From: Panulirus ornatus | Taxonomy: Eukaryota > Arthropoda > Malacostraca > Decapoda > Palinuridae | NCBI RefSeq assembly: GCF_036320965.1 | Contig: NC_092234.1 | Location: 41,915,532 to 41,979,531, forward strand | DNA: 64,000 nucleotides | Direction of reading: 5' to 3' | Shown here: positions 62,815 through 64,000 of the stretch, piece after piece | Numbering within the stretch: position 1 is the stretch's first letter | How the letters are laid out: each line of letters begins with the position of its first letter | Position numbers and translations under genes: made by a program | Notes under the pieces: model-generated | Told to the model about the DNA's origin: nothing | The model's database searches: none | What the model saw: only the letters and a program-made list of their open reading frames with translations

Positions 62815-63012
62815 CCAAGACTGGGGGGTACCACATCCCGGGGCTGGGGAGGCGGGACCTCACCCCAGGCTGGGGGGGCACCTCACCCCAGGCTGGGGGG
62901 TACCTCATCCCAGGCTGGGGAGGTAACCTCACCCCAGGCTGGAGGGGCACCACACCCCAGGCTTGGGAGAGGGGGGGGGTAACCCCACCCCAGGCTGGGG
63001 GGAGGGGGGGTG
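62815..63012. repeat. about 20-bp G-rich minisatellite, about 8 copies
   Basis: The unit is around CACCCCAGGCTGGGGGGTAC, with long G-runs. CCCCAGGCTGGGG is itself an inverted repeat. Confidence 0.9.
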
Positions 63013-63295
63013 TTCCTCACAGTCGATGAGAGGTAAACCTGGCAGACAACACAGATAAGACCTGGAGTCTGTGATTCAACATTTATCTCAAAGATAACAA
63101 GAAGATTGCTACCTCGCCATTCACGCCCACTTATCACACAGGCACCTCCAGGCAGGTAGCGCCTCATGGCTTGACTGATAAGGTCAACGTGGTAACACTG
63201 ACCGAGATATATGTAAACGCCTCAGTCAGCCAGGCCACGTACACAACAGTACTCTGCAGTTCCTGTACTGCACAGTAACATGAACGATTTATATA

Positions 63296-63478
63296 CAATG
63301 CTCAGGAGTTCCTCTCCAGCTCAGCAACAATACTCAGGAGTTCCTCTCCAGCTCAGCAACAAGTACTGACCTTTGAGCAGTACTCAGCTCTTCCTGTCTT
63401 GCTCGGTAACTTGTACTGACCTTTTACACAAGCCTCAGCACTTCCTGTCTGCCTCAGCAACATAAACTGACCTTTGAA
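63296..63478. repeat. 36-60-bp degenerate tandem repeat
   Basis: AATGCTCAGGAGTTCCTCTC and AATACTCAGGAGTTCCTCTC copies 36 bp apart, then two longer copies with TGTACTGACCTTT, each ending near CTCAGCAAC or CTCGGTAAC. Confidence 0.85.
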
Positions 63479-63756
63479 GTACAGACGTCATGGGGAAGTA
63501 CAGACATTACCATCTCTAACGTGTCTGATTCCTCCTTCATTATTGGTCACGATCTCTCATGACTGACTCCACATCCAACCTGCTGTCAAGTATCATCTTT
63601 TTTTTTTCCACGATAATATCGAAAACGGGAATTGATACATCTACAGTGGGTCACAGGATGTCCTACAGCTGTCCATACTTTATGAGGATCTGTTTATACA
63701 TTTGAAACCTTCAAAAGTCCGGCCGAAGGGAGGAACAACACTGTAAGCGTAGTCCC

Positions 63757-64000
63757 AGACCCAAATGTGGGGGTGGAAGACCTCCCAAACCATCGTAAGG
63801 TAAGGTAAGGTCCCAGACCCAGATGTGGGGGTTGGAAGACCTCCCAAACCATCGTGAGGTATACGTAAGGTAAGGTAAGGTCCAAGGCCTAAATGTGGGG
63901 GGATGGAAGACTTCCTAAACCATCGTAAGGTAAGGTAAGGTCCCACATCCCCAGCTATTGGGGTAGAAGACCTCCCAAACCATCGTAAGGTATACGTAAG
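63757..64000. repeat. about 62-bp dispersed satellite, locus 2 (4 copies, runs off the end)
   Basis: Same unit as 55780-55995 (AGACCTCCCAAACCATCGTA, variable AAGGT pentamers, ATACGTAAGG). Copies lie at 63782, 63841, 63912 and 63972. The window ends inside the array. Confidence 0.93.

Overview
This window looks like non-genic, repeat-dominated nuclear DNA of an invertebrate, most probably a decapod crustacean. The grounds are very dense dinucleotide microsatellites, more than thirty unrelated minisatellite arrays, and relics of non-LTR retrotransposons whose ORF and 3' ends resemble those I associate with decapod genomes. That attribution is recognition, not a search result. I see no bacterial operons, no rRNA gene, no convincing tRNA gene and no host protein-coding exon I can defend. 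Nearly all long open frames are arrays whose unit, or three units together, lacks stop codons, so they stay open in several frames on both strands.

Layout: 1-3.3 kb holds a foldback-like 21-bp-repeat element and a 5'-truncated LINE on the minus strand with a nearly intact reverse transcriptase (RT) core. 3.8-6.2 kb is a 42/43-bp satellite. 7.0-7.8 kb is a 20-bp array. 12.6-17.5 kb holds 21-, 22-, 21-, 21- and 30-bp arrays. 18.4-20.5 kb has two retroelement relics and a 30-bp array. 20.9-28.3 kb carries small arrays of 21-50 bp. 29-32.1 kb has an RT C-terminal relic and two short retroelements in inverted orientation. 32.8-35.6 kb has 28-, 21/42-, 26- and 16-bp arrays and another RT relic. 35.6-46.5 kb is one continuous 10.9-kb satellite block: 148 copies of a 31-bp unit, then 6.3 kb of a modular 22-34-bp unit. 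46.6-50.8 kb is mostly unique. 50.8-64 kb alternates 23-, 31-, 28-, about 66-, 25-, 22-, 23-, 59-, 47-, 41- and 20-bp arrays with microsatellites. By hand tally, tandem arrays are about 40% of the window.

The two most interesting signals are these. First, a dispersed family of palindromic elements has arms made of a 21-bp minisatellite around a core of two inverted copies of a conserved 35-40-bp sequence. I find at least seven loci, with one arm or the other amplified, which recalls Drosophila foldback elements. Second, the LINE at 1.7-3.2 kb and the two short elements at 31.2 and 32.0 kb share a 3' tail, as expected if the LINE machinery mobilised the short elements. No genes here work together in a pathway; the biology is that of mobile and tandem repeats.
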